A DNA stretch of 46,185 nucleotides from Lachnospiraceae bacterium UBA7093 (GTDB taxonomy: Bacteria; Bacillota; Clostridia; Lachnospirales; Lachnospiraceae): assembly GCA_002492465.1 (NCBI GenBank), contig DKYT01000064.1:67479-113663 (forward strand), written 5' to 3'. The position numbers and the translations under genes were made by a program. The notes under the pieces are model-generated. The model saw only the letters and a program-made list of their open reading frames with translations. It was not told the DNA's origin and did not search any database. How positions within the stretch are numbered: position 1 is the first letter of the stretch; each line of letters opens with the position of its first letter. Positions 8,163 to 16,768 of the stretch are shown here, piece by piece.

Positions 8163-8198
8163 AAAATTATGCACTGCATAGGAAAATTATGCAGTGCA
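8163..8198 (-). terminator. Rho-independent terminator of the his operon
   Basis: An 11-bp perfect stem, TGCACTGCATA (8170-8180) with TATGCAGTGCA (8188-8198) and a 7-nt loop, begins 7 bp after the hisIE stop codon; on the minus strand it is followed by a T-rich stretch (TAATTTTTAT). Confidence 0.8.
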
Positions 8199-8204
8199 CA
8201 AATT

Positions 8205-9491
8205 TTATCTTTTATCCAGTTCCTCTGTGATTTCTTCCCAGGTTACCCCCTTCTCCACCATAAGAACCATCATATGATAGAGAAAATCGGCAATCTCATA
8301 TTTGATCTCGTTTGCGTTGGGATTTTTAGCGGCGATCACAATCTCGGTCGCCTCCTCTCCCAGTTTCTTTAAAATTTTGTCAATGCCCTTGTCAAACAGA
8401 TAATTGGTATAGGAGCCTTCCTTGGGATGCACCTTTCTGTCCTTTATAACGCCCAGGACGGATTCAAAGACCGTAAGGGGATTGGAAGCGTCATATTCCT
8501 TCTTCATGATCTCATTGAAAAAGCAGCTATAGCTTCCCGTATGGCAGGCGGCTCCCACCTGGGACACCTTTGCCAGAATGGTATCCTTGTCACAGTCGGC
8601 GACCATTTCTTTTACATATTGGAAATGTCCGCTGGTTTCCCCCTTAAGCCATTGTTCCTTCCGGCTTCTGCTGTAATAGGTCATCCTTCCGCTCTTCAAG
8701 GTATGTAAATAGGCAGCCTGGTTCATATAGGCAACCATCAGGACCTCCCGGGTTTTGTAATCCTGAACCACCACAGGCACCAGCCCATCGGAATTTTTTT
8801 TCAGTTCCTCCCACTGAATGGCAGGCTGGAAGGTCTTGACCCAAACCCCGCCCCCGGCGCACAGCTCCTTGATATCATTTAATTCCTTTGCATTGGCATT
8901 GATTGCCGGTCCGGTTACGCCGGCGATTACCTCCACAGATAACAACTCGATAATTTTGTCCAGAGATACCTCGGGCAGCGTTACCACTACCGGTATCTTG
9001 GTCTGCTCGATTGCCTGCTTAATCGTCTTTTCATTGATCAGAATGACTTCGCTGACATATTCCGAAAGGATCTCTTCGTTGGCTTCTATTTCAGAGGCTT
9101 CCGCAATACAGGCGTTGATCTTGTCCCTGCCAAACTTCAGGGATACTTCTTTCGTAATTTCAAGGTTGCTTTCCTTGGAATAATTCAGCGCCGCTTTCCC
9201 ACAGCCCGCATAGAGAAGCTTTTTTACATCCTCCATCCGCTTGATATTTCCTGCTCCGGTTACAGGAATCTGTGCCTCCCGGCAGATCAGCTTGATGGTG
9301 TCAAGGGCTTCCTCGTGGGAAGCGTCATCCTGGGATAAATCAAAGACGATCAGCTCATCTGCATTGTTTTCTCCGTAAAATCTGGCGAGAGACGCCGGAT
9401 CTTCGCTTATCACAGCACAGTCCTTAAACCCGGCAACCGCCTTGCGGTTTAAAAGATAAATGCATGGTATAAATTTTTTGTAAGTACTCAT
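8205..9491 (-). CDS. hisIE: HisIE (phosphoribosyl-AMP cyclohydrolase / phosphoribosyl-ATP pyrophosphatase) with N-terminal degenerate HisF-like domain
   Basis: Catalyses steps 2 and 3 of histidine synthesis. Three parts are visible. Residues 1 to about 213 align by eye to HisF/HisA barrels (FIPCIYLLNRKAVAGF; LARFYGENNADELIVFDLS; IPVTGAGNIKRMEDVKKLL), but the HisF catalytic Asp of IPCLDV is Tyr12 and the second (VAIDAK) is lost in ACIAEASEIE. Next is HisI with DCDKDTILAKVSQVGAACHT and SCFF, and then HisE with LGEEATEIVIAAKN and EIADFLYHMMVL. HisI and HisE look intact. Start at ATG 9489-9491, five bases after AAGGGGG; an in-frame TTG further upstream overlaps hisD and is less likely. Last gene of the his operon. 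Confidence 0.93.
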   Translation of the reverse strand: MSTYKKFIPCIYLLNRKAVAGFKDCAVISEDPASLARFYGENNADELIVFDLSQDDASHEEALDTIKLICREAQIPVTGAGNIKRMEDVKKLLYAGCGKAALNYSKESNLEITKEVSLKFGRDKINACIAEASEIEANEEILSEYVSEVILINEKTIKQAIEQTKIPVVVTLPEVSLDKIIELLSVEVIAGVTGPAINANAKELNDIKELCAGGGVWVKTFQPAIQWEELKKNSDGLVPVVVQDYKTREVLMVAYMNQAAYLHTLKSGRMTYYSRSRKEQWLKGETSGHFQYVKEMVADCDKDTILAKVSQVGAACHTGSYSCFFNEIMKKEYDASNPLTVFESVLGVIKDRKVHPKEGSYTNYLFDKGIDKILKKLGEEATEIVIAAKNPNANEIKYEIADFLYHMMVLMVEKGVTWEEITEELDKR

Positions 9492-9501
9492 TGCTGCCCC
9501 C

Positions 9502-10791
9502 TTATTCAAATCTAACTTTAATAGAGTTTGCGTGAGCAGTCAAGCTTTCTTTTTCGGCAAATAATTCTATTTCTTCGTGTACCTTTGCAAGGGCGTCCCG
9601 GGAGTAAGAGATAATGCTGGTCTTTTTCAGAAAATCATCCACATTCAGGGGCGAGAAAAATCTTGCGGTTCCGTTGGTAGGTAAAATATGGTTGGGACCT
9701 GCAAAATAATCGCCCAAAGGCTCCGAGGAATATTCTCCAAGGAAGATAGCCCCTGCATTTCTGATTTTGGTCATAGTTTCAAAGGGATTAGCCGTTAAAA
9801 TTTCCAAATGCTCCGAAGCAATTTCATTAGCGGCGTCGATCGCCTCGTCCATACTGCCTGCAACTAAAATATACCCATAACGCTCCAGAGATTTCTCAAT
9901 GATCTCCTTTCTGGAAAGCTTTTTGGTAAATTCATCCACCTCATCCGAAACCTGCTGGGCAAGAGAGACGCTTGTGGTAATTAAAATAGCGCTTGCCATT
10001 TCGTCATGCTCCGCCTGGGAAAGCAGATCCGCCGCAATATACCTTGGATTTGCCGTCTCGTCTGCAAGTACCAGTATCTCGCTGGGACCGGCAATGGAAT
10101 CAATGCTTACATATCCAAAGCATGCCTTTTTTGCCAGGGCGACAAAAATATTACCGGGGCCGGTGATCTTATCCACCCGGGGAATACTTTCGGTTCCAAA
10201 CGCCATAGCGGCAATCGCCTGGGCGCCGCCTGCCTTGTAAATCTCCTTTACGCCGGCAATATCTGCGGCAACAAGGGTCCCGGGATTCACCCTGCCGTCG
10301 GCGCCCGGCGGAGTGGTCATGATGATGCGGGAAACCCCCGCTACCTTTGCAGGAAGTACGTTCATAAGCACGCTGGAGGGATATGCCGCCTTGCCTCCGG
10401 GCACATATACCCCTGAAACGGCAATAGGCGTAATTTTCTGCCCCAGAATAATGCCCTCCTCCTGGGATGTAAACCAGCTGTTGTGAAGTTGTTTTTCATG
10501 ATAGCTGGTAATATTGGCGGCGGAATTTTTCATAACCGCTACCAACTGGGGGGAAACCTGTTCATAGGCTTCCTGAATCTCCTTGTCCGTTACCCGGATG
10601 GTATTTTTGTCTATTTTGCAGCGATCAAACTTTTCCGTATAAGAAAACAGCGCTTCATCGCCCTTTTCACGTACCTGGGCAATGATATCGTTGACCGTCT
10701 GTTCAAATTCTCCGTAACTGTTATGGCTTCTTTTTAAAAGATCCTCCAACAGGTTGTGTTTGGTATTCTCGTTTAATTCTACAATACGCAT
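9502..10791 (-). CDS. hisD: histidinol dehydrogenase
   Basis: NAD-dependent histidinol dehydrogenase, the last two oxidations of histidine synthesis. Full length at 429 residues, with the family motifs PGGKAAYPSSVLMNVLPAKV, KITGPGNIFVALAKK, IDSIAGPSEILVLAD, DLLSQAEHDEMASAIL and GPNHILPTNGTARFFSPL; the zinc ligands fall in the AEHDE and GPNHILPT regions. AAAGGAG precedes the ATG. 26 bp after hisG; hisIE follows within 10 bp. Confidence 0.97.
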   Translation of the reverse strand: MRIVELNENTKHNLLEDLLKRSHNSYGEFEQTVNDIIAQVREKGDEALFSYTEKFDRCKIDKNTIRVTDKEIQEAYEQVSPQLVAVMKNSAANITSYHEKQLHNSWFTSQEEGIILGQKITPIAVSGVYVPGGKAAYPSSVLMNVLPAKVAGVSRIIMTTPPGADGRVNPGTLVAADIAGVKEIYKAGGAQAIAAMAFGTESIPRVDKITGPGNIFVALAKKACFGYVSIDSIAGPSEILVLADETANPRYIAADLLSQAEHDEMASAILITTSVSLAQQVSDEVDEFTKKLSRKEIIEKSLERYGYILVAGSMDEAIDAANEIASEHLEILTANPFETMTKIRNAGAIFLGEYSSEPLGDYFAGPNHILPTNGTARFFSPLNVDDFLKKTSIISYSRDALAKVHEEIELFAEKESLTAHANSIKVRFE

Positions 10792-10817
10792 GAACGTTCT
10801 CCTTTTGTGTTAACTGA

Positions 10818-11462
10818 TTATAGCAATTCCCTGATCTGGGAGATCAGGCTTCTGATTCTTTCGGTTTCCATCTGCATACTGACCTGGTTGACGATCATCC
10901 GCGCCGACAAGGGACAGATCTCCTCCAGCACTGCAAGCCCGTTTTCTTTTAAGGTAGATCCCGTCTCCACAATATCCACAATTACATCGGAAAGCCCTAC
11001 GATAGGTCCTAACTCCACCGATCCGTTTAGCTTGATAATATCCACCGTCTGATGCTTTTTGTTGTAAAAATACTCCTTTGCAATCAAAGGATATTTACTT
11101 GCCACCCGGATCCTCTCGTGATGGAGCAAAAGCTCCCTGGCGGATTCAGGTCCGCAGACGCACATGCGGCATTTGCCGAAGCCCAGATCGAGAACCTCAT
11201 ATACTCTCCTGTTTTCCTCCATAATCGTGTCTTTTCCCACCACGCCTATATCCGCCGCTCCGTATTCCACGTAGGTAGGCACATCCGGTCCCTTGGAAAG
11301 GAAAAACTTAAGTTTCTTTTCTTCATTGACAAAAATCAGTTTGCGGGAATCTTTATCCTTCATCTCTTCGCAGGTAATGCCGATCCGCTCCAGCAGCTCC
11401 AGGGTTTTCGTTGCAAGCCGTCCCTTCCCCAGGGCAAAGGTCAAATATCTGTCCTCACTCAT
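10818..11462 (-). CDS. hisG: ATP phosphoribosyltransferase catalytic subunit, short form
   Basis: First committed enzyme of histidine synthesis, 214 residues. It lacks the C-terminal regulatory domain of long HisG, so it should need HisZ, which is encoded directly upstream. Motifs: FALGKGRLATKTLELLERIG at the N-terminus and the PRPP-binding region GLSDVIVDIVETGSTLKENG. Its ATG overlaps the hisZ stop codon by 8 bp (ATGAGTGA) and uses the GGGGAGG inside the end of hisZ, a typical coupling of two subunits needed in equal amounts. Confidence 0.97.
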   Translation of the reverse strand: MSEDRYLTFALGKGRLATKTLELLERIGITCEEMKDKDSRKLIFVNEEKKLKFFLSKGPDVPTYVEYGAADIGVVGKDTIMEENRRVYEVLDLGFGKCRMCVCGPESARELLLHHERIRVASKYPLIAKEYFYNKKHQTVDIIKLNGSVELGPIVGLSDVIVDIVETGSTLKENGLAVLEEICPLSARMIVNQVSMQMETERIRSLISQIRELL

Positions 11463-12585
11463 TTTTTTCCTCCCCTTTTTCGGGAATCAGGGCAACCTTT
11501 TTCCCGCTTTTTCTAAGACCTCTTGCCCTGGAAAGCATACTTTCATAATTTGCGCTTCCATAGGTAAGATAAATCAGGTCGTCCTCCGGTTCTATGTCTG
11601 CCTTCTGTCTCTGGAGCGCGGACATCAGATCGTCCACCACCACCACAAAACCGATCGCCGGGGCTTCCTTACCAAAATAACCCAAAAGATGGTCGTACCG
11701 TCCTCCCTTTACAATGGGTTCCCCTACGCCGTAAGTGTAAGCTTTAAAAATAATACCTGTGTAATAATTGTATTTGCTGAGCATTCCCAGATCAAAGGAA
11801 ATATACTTTTCCACGCCATAGGCGCACAGCACCTGATAAAGCTTTTCCAGCCGGTCAACGGCATACAGGGAGCGGCTGTTGCAGACCAGTTTTTTCGCCT
11901 CGTTTAAAACCTCCGCCGTACCGAAATAATCCGTTACTTTCAACAGCATATTACAGTAGGATTCCGCAATCCCCCGCCCGGAAAGAAGCTCCTGGGCGCC
12001 AAATATATTTTTGCCGGAAATAAAATCCCGCAGTTCGCTCTCTGTCTGTTCATCCAGCCCAGCCTGGGCGCAGATCCCCTTAAAATATTCCACCTGCCCA
12101 ATGCTTACCTGAAAATCTTTTAATCCGGAGGCAAGAAGCGCCTCCACTACCATGGCGATCATCTCTCCGTCCGCTTCCACGCTGCCGTCCCCCATCAGCT
12201 CGGCGCCCATCTGGGTAACCTCCTTCAGCTTTCCCTGAAGGCTGCTGGTGTTGGTAAAGGTATTTCCGGCATAACAAAACCGGATGGGCACATCCTCGTC
12301 CATAAAATATTTTGCGGCGCATCTTGCCATGGAAGGGGTGAAATCCGGTCTTAAAACCAGCGTGTTTCCCTCCTTATCAAAAAATTTATACAGCTCTTTG
12401 GAGGGCGTAGTTCCGATCTCCCGGGAAAACACATCAAAAAATTCAAAGGTGGGAGTCTGGATATCCTGATATCCGTATAAATTCAGCTGCCGGCGGATCA
12501 AATCCTCCAGGGCGAGCTTTCGGGCATATTCTTTTCCGTAAATATCCCGGACGCCTTCCGGGGTATGAACCAGTTGTCTGTTCAT
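11455..12585 (-). CDS. hisZ: ATP phosphoribosyltransferase regulatory subunit (HisRS-like)
   Basis: 376-residue histidyl-tRNA-synthetase paralog that makes the HisZ-HisG hetero-octamer and carries histidine feedback. It has the class-II synthetase motif 2 (VLRPDFTPSMARCAA) and a late GIIFKAYTYGVGEPIVKGGRYDHLLGYFG segment, but is shorter than HisRS and lacks its anticodon-binding domain; context with short hisG makes HisZ firm. The start MNRQLVHTPEGVRDIYG is chosen because TGAGGA lies six bases upstream; the longer in-frame reading to 12636 has no ribosome site. First gene of the his operon. Confidence 0.93.
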   Translation of the reverse strand: MNRQLVHTPEGVRDIYGKEYARKLALEDLIRRQLNLYGYQDIQTPTFEFFDVFSREIGTTPSKELYKFFDKEGNTLVLRPDFTPSMARCAAKYFMDEDVPIRFCYAGNTFTNTSSLQGKLKEVTQMGAELMGDGSVEADGEMIAMVVEALLASGLKDFQVSIGQVEYFKGICAQAGLDEQTESELRDFISGKNIFGAQELLSGRGIAESYCNMLLKVTDYFGTAEVLNEAKKLVCNSRSLYAVDRLEKLYQVLCAYGVEKYISFDLGMLSKYNYYTGIIFKAYTYGVGEPIVKGGRYDHLLGYFGKEAPAIGFVVVVDDLMSALQRQKADIEPEDDLIYLTYGSANYESMLSRARGLRKSGKKVALIPEKGEEKNE

Positions 12586-12626
12586 ATAGTTCCTCATTTC
12601 CGCATGTCCAATGCTTTTATTATGAT

Positions 12627-12644
12627 ACTTTAACAATTTAAAGT
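12627..12644 (-). promoter_or_regulatory. palindrome in the hisZ leader
   Basis: ACTTTAA-CAAT-TTAAAGT, a 7-bp perfect inverted repeat with a 4-nt loop, lies 42 bp upstream of the hisZ ATG and about 30 nt into the transcript. It could be an operator half or a small hairpin. No T-box sequence and no His-codon-rich leader peptide is present. Confidence 0.35.
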
Positions 12645-12681
12645 GCTAATTCGGTACCGTGATACTATGTTAAACAAAGGT

Positions 12682-12710
12682 AGTATAACGGACATAGACC
12701 GTTTTGTCAA
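12682..12710 (-). promoter_or_regulatory. SigA-type promoter of hisZGD-IE with dyad in the spacer
   Basis: Minus strand TTGACA (12705-12710), exactly 17 bp, TATACT (12682-12687). An inverted repeat, AACGG-7-CCGTT (12687-12703), fills the spacer precisely, as an operator would. The -35 box overlaps the recU stop codon (12707-12709). Predicted start near 12675 gives a leader of about 90 nt. Confidence 0.85.
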
Positions 12711-13246
12711 ATATTTTCTCTCTCCTCCAGATCCATACTCAGCATATCCAGATAGGGAACCAATACGCCATGTTTTTTGGGCAGAATATACGCCGGATTT
12801 AACTCCTCATAGAGGAAGCTCTTTCTCCCGCCGTTTCTGGATCTGTCCCAGAAAAACTTAAACAGTTCAAAGGGAAGGTAGTAAAATTCATCCTTGTGGG
12901 AAAAATAAATCAGGAAAAAAGCTACGCCTCCCTGTTTTTCAAACTGTTCCATAAAATTTACCTGATGCGCATGGGTATTTTGCAGTGAAAATCGCTCCCC
13001 GGCACATTCCTTGGCATCAAAGCAAACCGGTATTCCCTGCACCACGCCGATATAGTCCACTGTGCTCTTCTGGTCAAAATAGGCAAGGGTTATATGCCGG
13101 GTGGACTTGTCGATGTTAATCGGGGTAATGGGCGTCGGAATTTTCTGAATCAGAGCCAGTCCGTTTTCCAGATATTTTTCATTTGTTCGATTGATCATAT
13201 CCTCCAGCGTAGAGCCTCGAAGCCCTCTGGAACTCCATGTTGCCAT
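12707..13246 (-). CDS. recU: Holliday junction resolvase RecU
   Basis: 179-residue Gram-positive Holliday-junction endonuclease of the PD-(D/E)xK type, acting in recombinational repair and chromosome segregation. Motifs: SSRGLRGSTLEDMINRTNEKY at the N-terminus, the catalytic STVDYIGVVQGIPVCFDAKE (D64, D77, K79; the second acidic residue is Asp where Glu is usual), and HQVNFMEQFEKQGGVAFFLI. Slightly shorter than the Bacillus protein (about 206) because the N-terminal extension is missing. Here it is not next to a PBP1 gene as in Bacillus but closes the operon begun by the RsuA-type gene, 15 bp after the RluA-type gene. Confidence 0.93.
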   Translation of the reverse strand: MATWSSRGLRGSTLEDMINRTNEKYLENGLALIQKIPTPITPINIDKSTRHITLAYFDQKSTVDYIGVVQGIPVCFDAKECAGERFSLQNTHAHQVNFMEQFEKQGGVAFFLIYFSHKDEFYYLPFELFKFFWDRSRNGGRKSFLYEELNPAYILPKKHGVLVPYLDMLSMDLEERENI

Positions 13247-13261
13247 ACTTTATCCTGCTTT

Positions 13262-14233
13262 CTATTTCATCAGCTTCCGGAAATCCTCCGGTAAGGAAAT
13301 TTCCACCGTCCTCCGGTTCAGGGATGCAAAGGGCGCTTCCATTTCCGGGAATACCAGCCGGCAGGCGCACAAAAGCTGTCCACTGATACCATACTTGATT
13401 TTGTATCGGTCATTCCATTGCCTGTCGCCGTATTTATAATCTCCCAGCAGGGGATGCCCGATGCTCGCCATATGGAGACGGATCTGATGAGGCTTTCCTG
13501 TAACCAGCTCCGCCTCTACCAGGGTTCTGTCTTCAAACTGCCGGATGGGATAATAGCGGGTTTTGATGTAACTGCCCTTTTCCCCCTCAGGAACCAAATG
13601 AACCCGGTTACTCTGTTCATCCTTTTGGAGAAATCCCTCCAAGACATCTTCCTCTTTTAATTGTCCTTTTACAAACAGGCGGTAAAATTTGCCGATCTGC
13701 CGGCTGCTGATCAGTTCATGCATCTTCTGGCTTCCGGCAAGGGATTTTGCGCCGATCACAAGCCCCTGGGTATTCCGGTCCAAGCGGTTGCATACGGAAG
13801 GCTTGTAGGTGGCAAGCTGCCCACGGGAAATTCCCCCCTGACACAGCAGGTAGCCGATCATCCATTCATTCAGGGACGTGTCTGCTTCATGGGCTTTTTG
13901 AGAAAGAATGCCGGCGGACTTATTCATAATCAAGACGTGGGAATCCTCATAGACGATTTGAATTCCTTTCAATCTGTGATAGGCGCTCTCGTATTCCGAC
14001 GTTTCAATCTCCTTTTGACGAAATCCGCCAATGGTCTCATCCGCCAGGTAAAAGGAGACAATATCGCCCACTGCGAGAAGCTCGTTTCCCTGCGCCTTTT
14101 TCCCGTTCAGGGTAATATTCTTTTTTCGAAGCATTTTATAAAAAAAGGAGACAGGCGCCAAAGGCATAAATTTGCGCAGGAACTTGTCCATCCGCTGTCC
14201 TCCTTCATTTTCACCGATTCTGATTTCCTGCAT
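13262..14233 (-). CDS. RluA-family rRNA/tRNA pseudouridine synthase
   Basis: 323 residues: an S4-type RNA-binding domain at about 10-66 (GGQRMDKFLRKFMP...LNGKKAQGNELLAVGDIVSFYL), then the pseudouridine synthase domain with the catalytic aspartate in CNRLDRNTQGLV (D152) and the later HQIRLHMASIGHPLLGDYKYG motif. The exact target base cannot be read from sequence; RluC/RluD-like enzymes modify 23S rRNA. Encoded 18 bp after an unknown membrane protein, with AGGTGG before its ATG. It is the second pseudouridine synthase of this operon. Confidence 0.92.
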   Translation of the reverse strand: MQEIRIGENEGGQRMDKFLRKFMPLAPVSFFYKMLRKKNITLNGKKAQGNELLAVGDIVSFYLADETIGGFRQKEIETSEYESAYHRLKGIQIVYEDSHVLIMNKSAGILSQKAHEADTSLNEWMIGYLLCQGGISRGQLATYKPSVCNRLDRNTQGLVIGAKSLAGSQKMHELISSRQIGKFYRLFVKGQLKEEDVLEGFLQKDEQSNRVHLVPEGEKGSYIKTRYYPIRQFEDRTLVEAELVTGKPHQIRLHMASIGHPLLGDYKYGDRQWNDRYKIKYGISGQLLCACRLVFPEMEAPFASLNRRTVEISLPEDFRKLMK

Positions 14234-14251
14234 AACGCCACCTGTTTTGAA

Positions 14252-14821
14252 CTAAAGAGAGATATCGTAAAGGATCACCCTGATCTCGTCATCCCGTTCA
14301 GGATTATGATCCTGCTTCATTCCGTTTAAATTTTCCAGCTGCTTTCCATATTCCGAAAGATCCTTTGAAATTTTAACGGTAATATCCGGAAAACCGCCCT
14401 GTTTCAGCATGGTTTTCAAATGCTCCTGACATGCCTGGGGATCGCATTTGTCCTGTTCCGTATAGCCTAAAAGGATTTTTCCCTCCACCACCATATGGCT
14501 GATGGGAAAATTATGTTGATAGGATGTAAAATACATATCGTACATGCCGATCAGCCTTCCTTCCAGGGGCGCCAGAAAGTCCCTTGCCTTTTGACTGCAG
14601 CCGGTAGCACGTATCATCATAACGGCATTCACAAGGCTTTTGCATGCCGGCAGACAGCCTAAAACGGCAACCACCGTAAGCAGATTTTTTCTGGTGCCAG
14701 TGGTAATATAACCGGCAAAAAAGATAGCAAGAGAAATGCCAAAGTAAATAAACGTTCTCAGAATCACCTGCCGTCTTTTAGCGGGAATATATCCAAAATT
14801 ACCTTTTACTGCTTTCTTCAA
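14252..14821 (-). CDS. conserved-looking two-span membrane protein, unknown function
   Basis: 189 residues. A basic N-terminus is followed by two hydrophobic helices (about 22-42, FIYFGISLAIFFAGYI, and 47-67, LLTVVAVLGCLPACKSLV), then about 120 soluble residues without a motif I know. The soluble part should face the cytoplasm if the basic N-terminus does. The start is TTG at 14819-14821 with AAGGAGG ten bases upstream. It lies between ygiQ and the RluA-type gene with 18-bp gaps on both sides, so it is very probably co-transcribed, but context does not reveal a role. Confidence 0.7.
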   Translation of the reverse strand: MKKAVKGNFGYIPAKRRQVILRTFIYFGISLAIFFAGYITTGTRKNLLTVVAVLGCLPACKSLVNAVMMIRATGCSQKARDFLAPLEGRLIGMYDMYFTSYQHNFPISHMVVEGKILLGYTEQDKCDPQACQEHLKTMLKQGGFPDITVKISKDLSEYGKQLENLNGMKQDHNPERDDEIRVILYDISL

Positions 14822-14839
14822 ATTGATACGACCTCCTTA

Positions 14840-16768
14840 TTACCGCTTCTTTTTATGTACATTGCGGATGGTCCGCTTTTTGTGTTGACTGACTTGGTCG
14901 AGTTTGCCCGCATCTGCTTTTTTTCTTGCAGGAATACCGTCAAAGGAGCCTTTTTTCGGTCTGATCAGGCATTTGGCGTCATAACCTATCAGATCCTCCC
15001 GCCCCCCTTTCTTAAGCGCCTCATATACCAGATCATAGTTGCGGGGATCCCGGTACTGAATCAGGGCGCGCTGCATTGCCTTTTCATGGGGATTGCGGCA
15101 TACATATACTTTTTCTCCGTTCCTGGGATCGATCCCCGTATAGTACATAACCGTAGAAAGGGTGGAAGGCGTTGGGTAAAAATCCTGCACCTGCTCCGGC
15201 ATATAACCCAGATCCCGCAGATATTCTGCAAGCTCGATTGCCTCTTTCAACCCGGAACCGGGATGGGATGACATCAGATAAGGCACCAGAAACTGGTCTT
15301 TACCCATCTGACGGTTGAGCTGGCGGTATTTTTGCACAAATTTTTCATACACATTTCTTCCCGGCTTTCCCATTTTTTGAAGAACCTTGTCCGAAATATG
15401 CTCCGGCGCCACCTTCAGCTGCCCGCTTACATGATGCGCTACCAGTTCCCGGAAGAAAAGATCGCTTTCGTCCTCCAGAAGATAATCAAAGCGGATGCCG
15501 GAACGGATAAACACCTTTTTTACGCCGGGAATTGCCCGCAGCTTTCTAAGAAGGGTAAGGTAATCCTGATGATCGGCATTGAGATTTTTGCAGGGGGAGG
15601 GGAAAAGGCATTGCCTGTCCCTGCACGCCCCCGACTTTAGCTGTTTTTCACACGCAGGATGCCGGAAATTGGCGGTGGGACCGCCCACGTCGTGTATATA
15701 ACCCTTAAAATCCGGATCCTTTACGATTTTCTCTCCCTCCTGAAGAATGGATTGGTGGCTTCTTACCTGTACGATACGTCCCTGATGAAAGGTAAGGGAG
15801 CAGAAGCTGCATCCTCCAAAGCATCCTCTGTTGCTGATCAGAGAGAACTTTACCTCATGGATGGCAGGCACTCCTCCCAGGGGTTCATAGGAGGGATGGC
15901 AGGCGCGCATATAGGGAAGATCATAGACATCGTCCATTTCTTCCATAGCTAAGGGCTTCTGCGGCGGATTCTGCACCACATATATCCCTCCGGGATATTC
16001 CTCCACAAGAGTTCTTGCTGTAAAAGGATCTGTGTTTTTGTATTGAATTCCAAAGCTTTCCGCATATTTTTCAGGCTGCGCCTTCATCTCCTGATAGGCA
16101 GGAAGCAAAATGGCGTTGTCCTCTTCTCTTTGGGCGCCGATAATGCCGGAAATGTCCTTTGTCTGATAGACCGTCCCCGGAATAAAGGTGAGATCCTTTA
16201 CTGCAATTCCGCTGTCCAATCCCTCGGCAATTTCTACAATGGAACGTTCGCCCATACCATAGGAGATCAGATCCGCCTGGCTGTCCAGCAAAAGGGAGCG
16301 TTTCAAAGAATTGCTCCAATAGTCATAATGGGCAAGACGCCTTAAACTTGCCTCTATGCCGCCGATAATGACCGGTACATCCTTGTATCTTTGGCGGATT
16401 AAATTACCGTATACCGCCGTTGCGCGGTCCGGTCTTTTGCCCATGACGCCGCCCGGGGTGTAAGCGTCTGTGGGTCGCTTTTTCCCTGAAACATAATAGT
16501 GGTTTACCATGGAATCCATGTTTCCCGCAGATACGAGAAAGGCAAGCCGGGGTCTTCCAAGAAGGGTGATGCTGTCCGGATCCCGCCAATTAGGCTGGGA
16601 AATAATTCCTACACTGTAGCCGTGGGATACCAGAACCCGGCTGATGATCGCATGTCCGAAGGAAGGGTGATCCACGTAGGCGTCCCCGATTACATACACA
16701 AAATCCAGTTCTTTGATGCCCTGCTCTTCCATATCCTGTTTGGAAACGGGTAAAAATCCTTTACACAC
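14840..16768 (-). CDS. YgiQ-family radical SAM protein
   Basis: 642-residue radical-SAM protein. It begins with the UPF0313/YgiQ N-terminal domain (VYVIGDAYVDHPSFGHAIIS; VIIGGIEASLRRLAHYDYWS) and has the cluster motif CFGGCSFC (C316, C320, C323) and an SLTFHQGRIVQVRS segment behind it. Long family-typical tail (MYYTGIDPRNGEKVYVCRNPHEK). The reaction is not known. The start is GTG, overlapping the HAD-gene stop codon by 8 bp, with GGGAGG five bases upstream, so translation is coupled. Confidence 0.93.
   Translation of the reverse strand: MCKGFLPVSKQDMEEQGIKELDFVYVIGDAYVDHPSFGHAIISRVLVSHGYSVGIISQPNWRDPDSITLLGRPRLAFLVSAGNMDSMVNHYYVSGKKRPTDAYTPGGVMGKRPDRATAVYGNLIRQRYKDVPVIIGGIEASLRRLAHYDYWSNSLKRSLLLDSQADLISYGMGERSIVEIAEGLDSGIAVKDLTFIPGTVYQTKDISGIIGAQREEDNAILLPAYQEMKAQPEKYAESFGIQYKNTDPFTARTLVEEYPGGIYVVQNPPQKPLAMEEMDDVYDLPYMRACHPSYEPLGGVPAIHEVKFSLISNRGCFGGCSFCSLTFHQGRIVQVRSHQSILQEGEKIVKDPDFKGYIHDVGGPTANFRHPACEKQLKSGACRDRQCLFPSPCKNLNADHQDYLTLLRKLRAIPGVKKVFIRSGIRFDYLLEDESDLFFRELVAHHVSGQLKVAPEHISDKVLQKMGKPGRNVYEKFVQKYRQLNRQMGKDQFLVPYLMSSHPGSGLKEAIELAEYLRDLGYMPEQVQDFYPTPSTLSTVMYYTGIDPRNGEKVYVCRNPHEKAMQRALIQYRDPRNYDLVYEALKKGGREDLIGYDAKCLIRPKKGSFDGIPARKKADAGKLDQVSQHKKRTIRNVHKKKR

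Noticed and set aside
12586..12681. T-box or His leader peptide before hisZ
   Set aside because: No conserved T-box sequence, no specifier loop, no run of His codons.
13661..14329. 222-codon plus-strand frame opposite the RluA-type gene
   Set aside because: Antisense shadow of an intact pseudouridine synthase.
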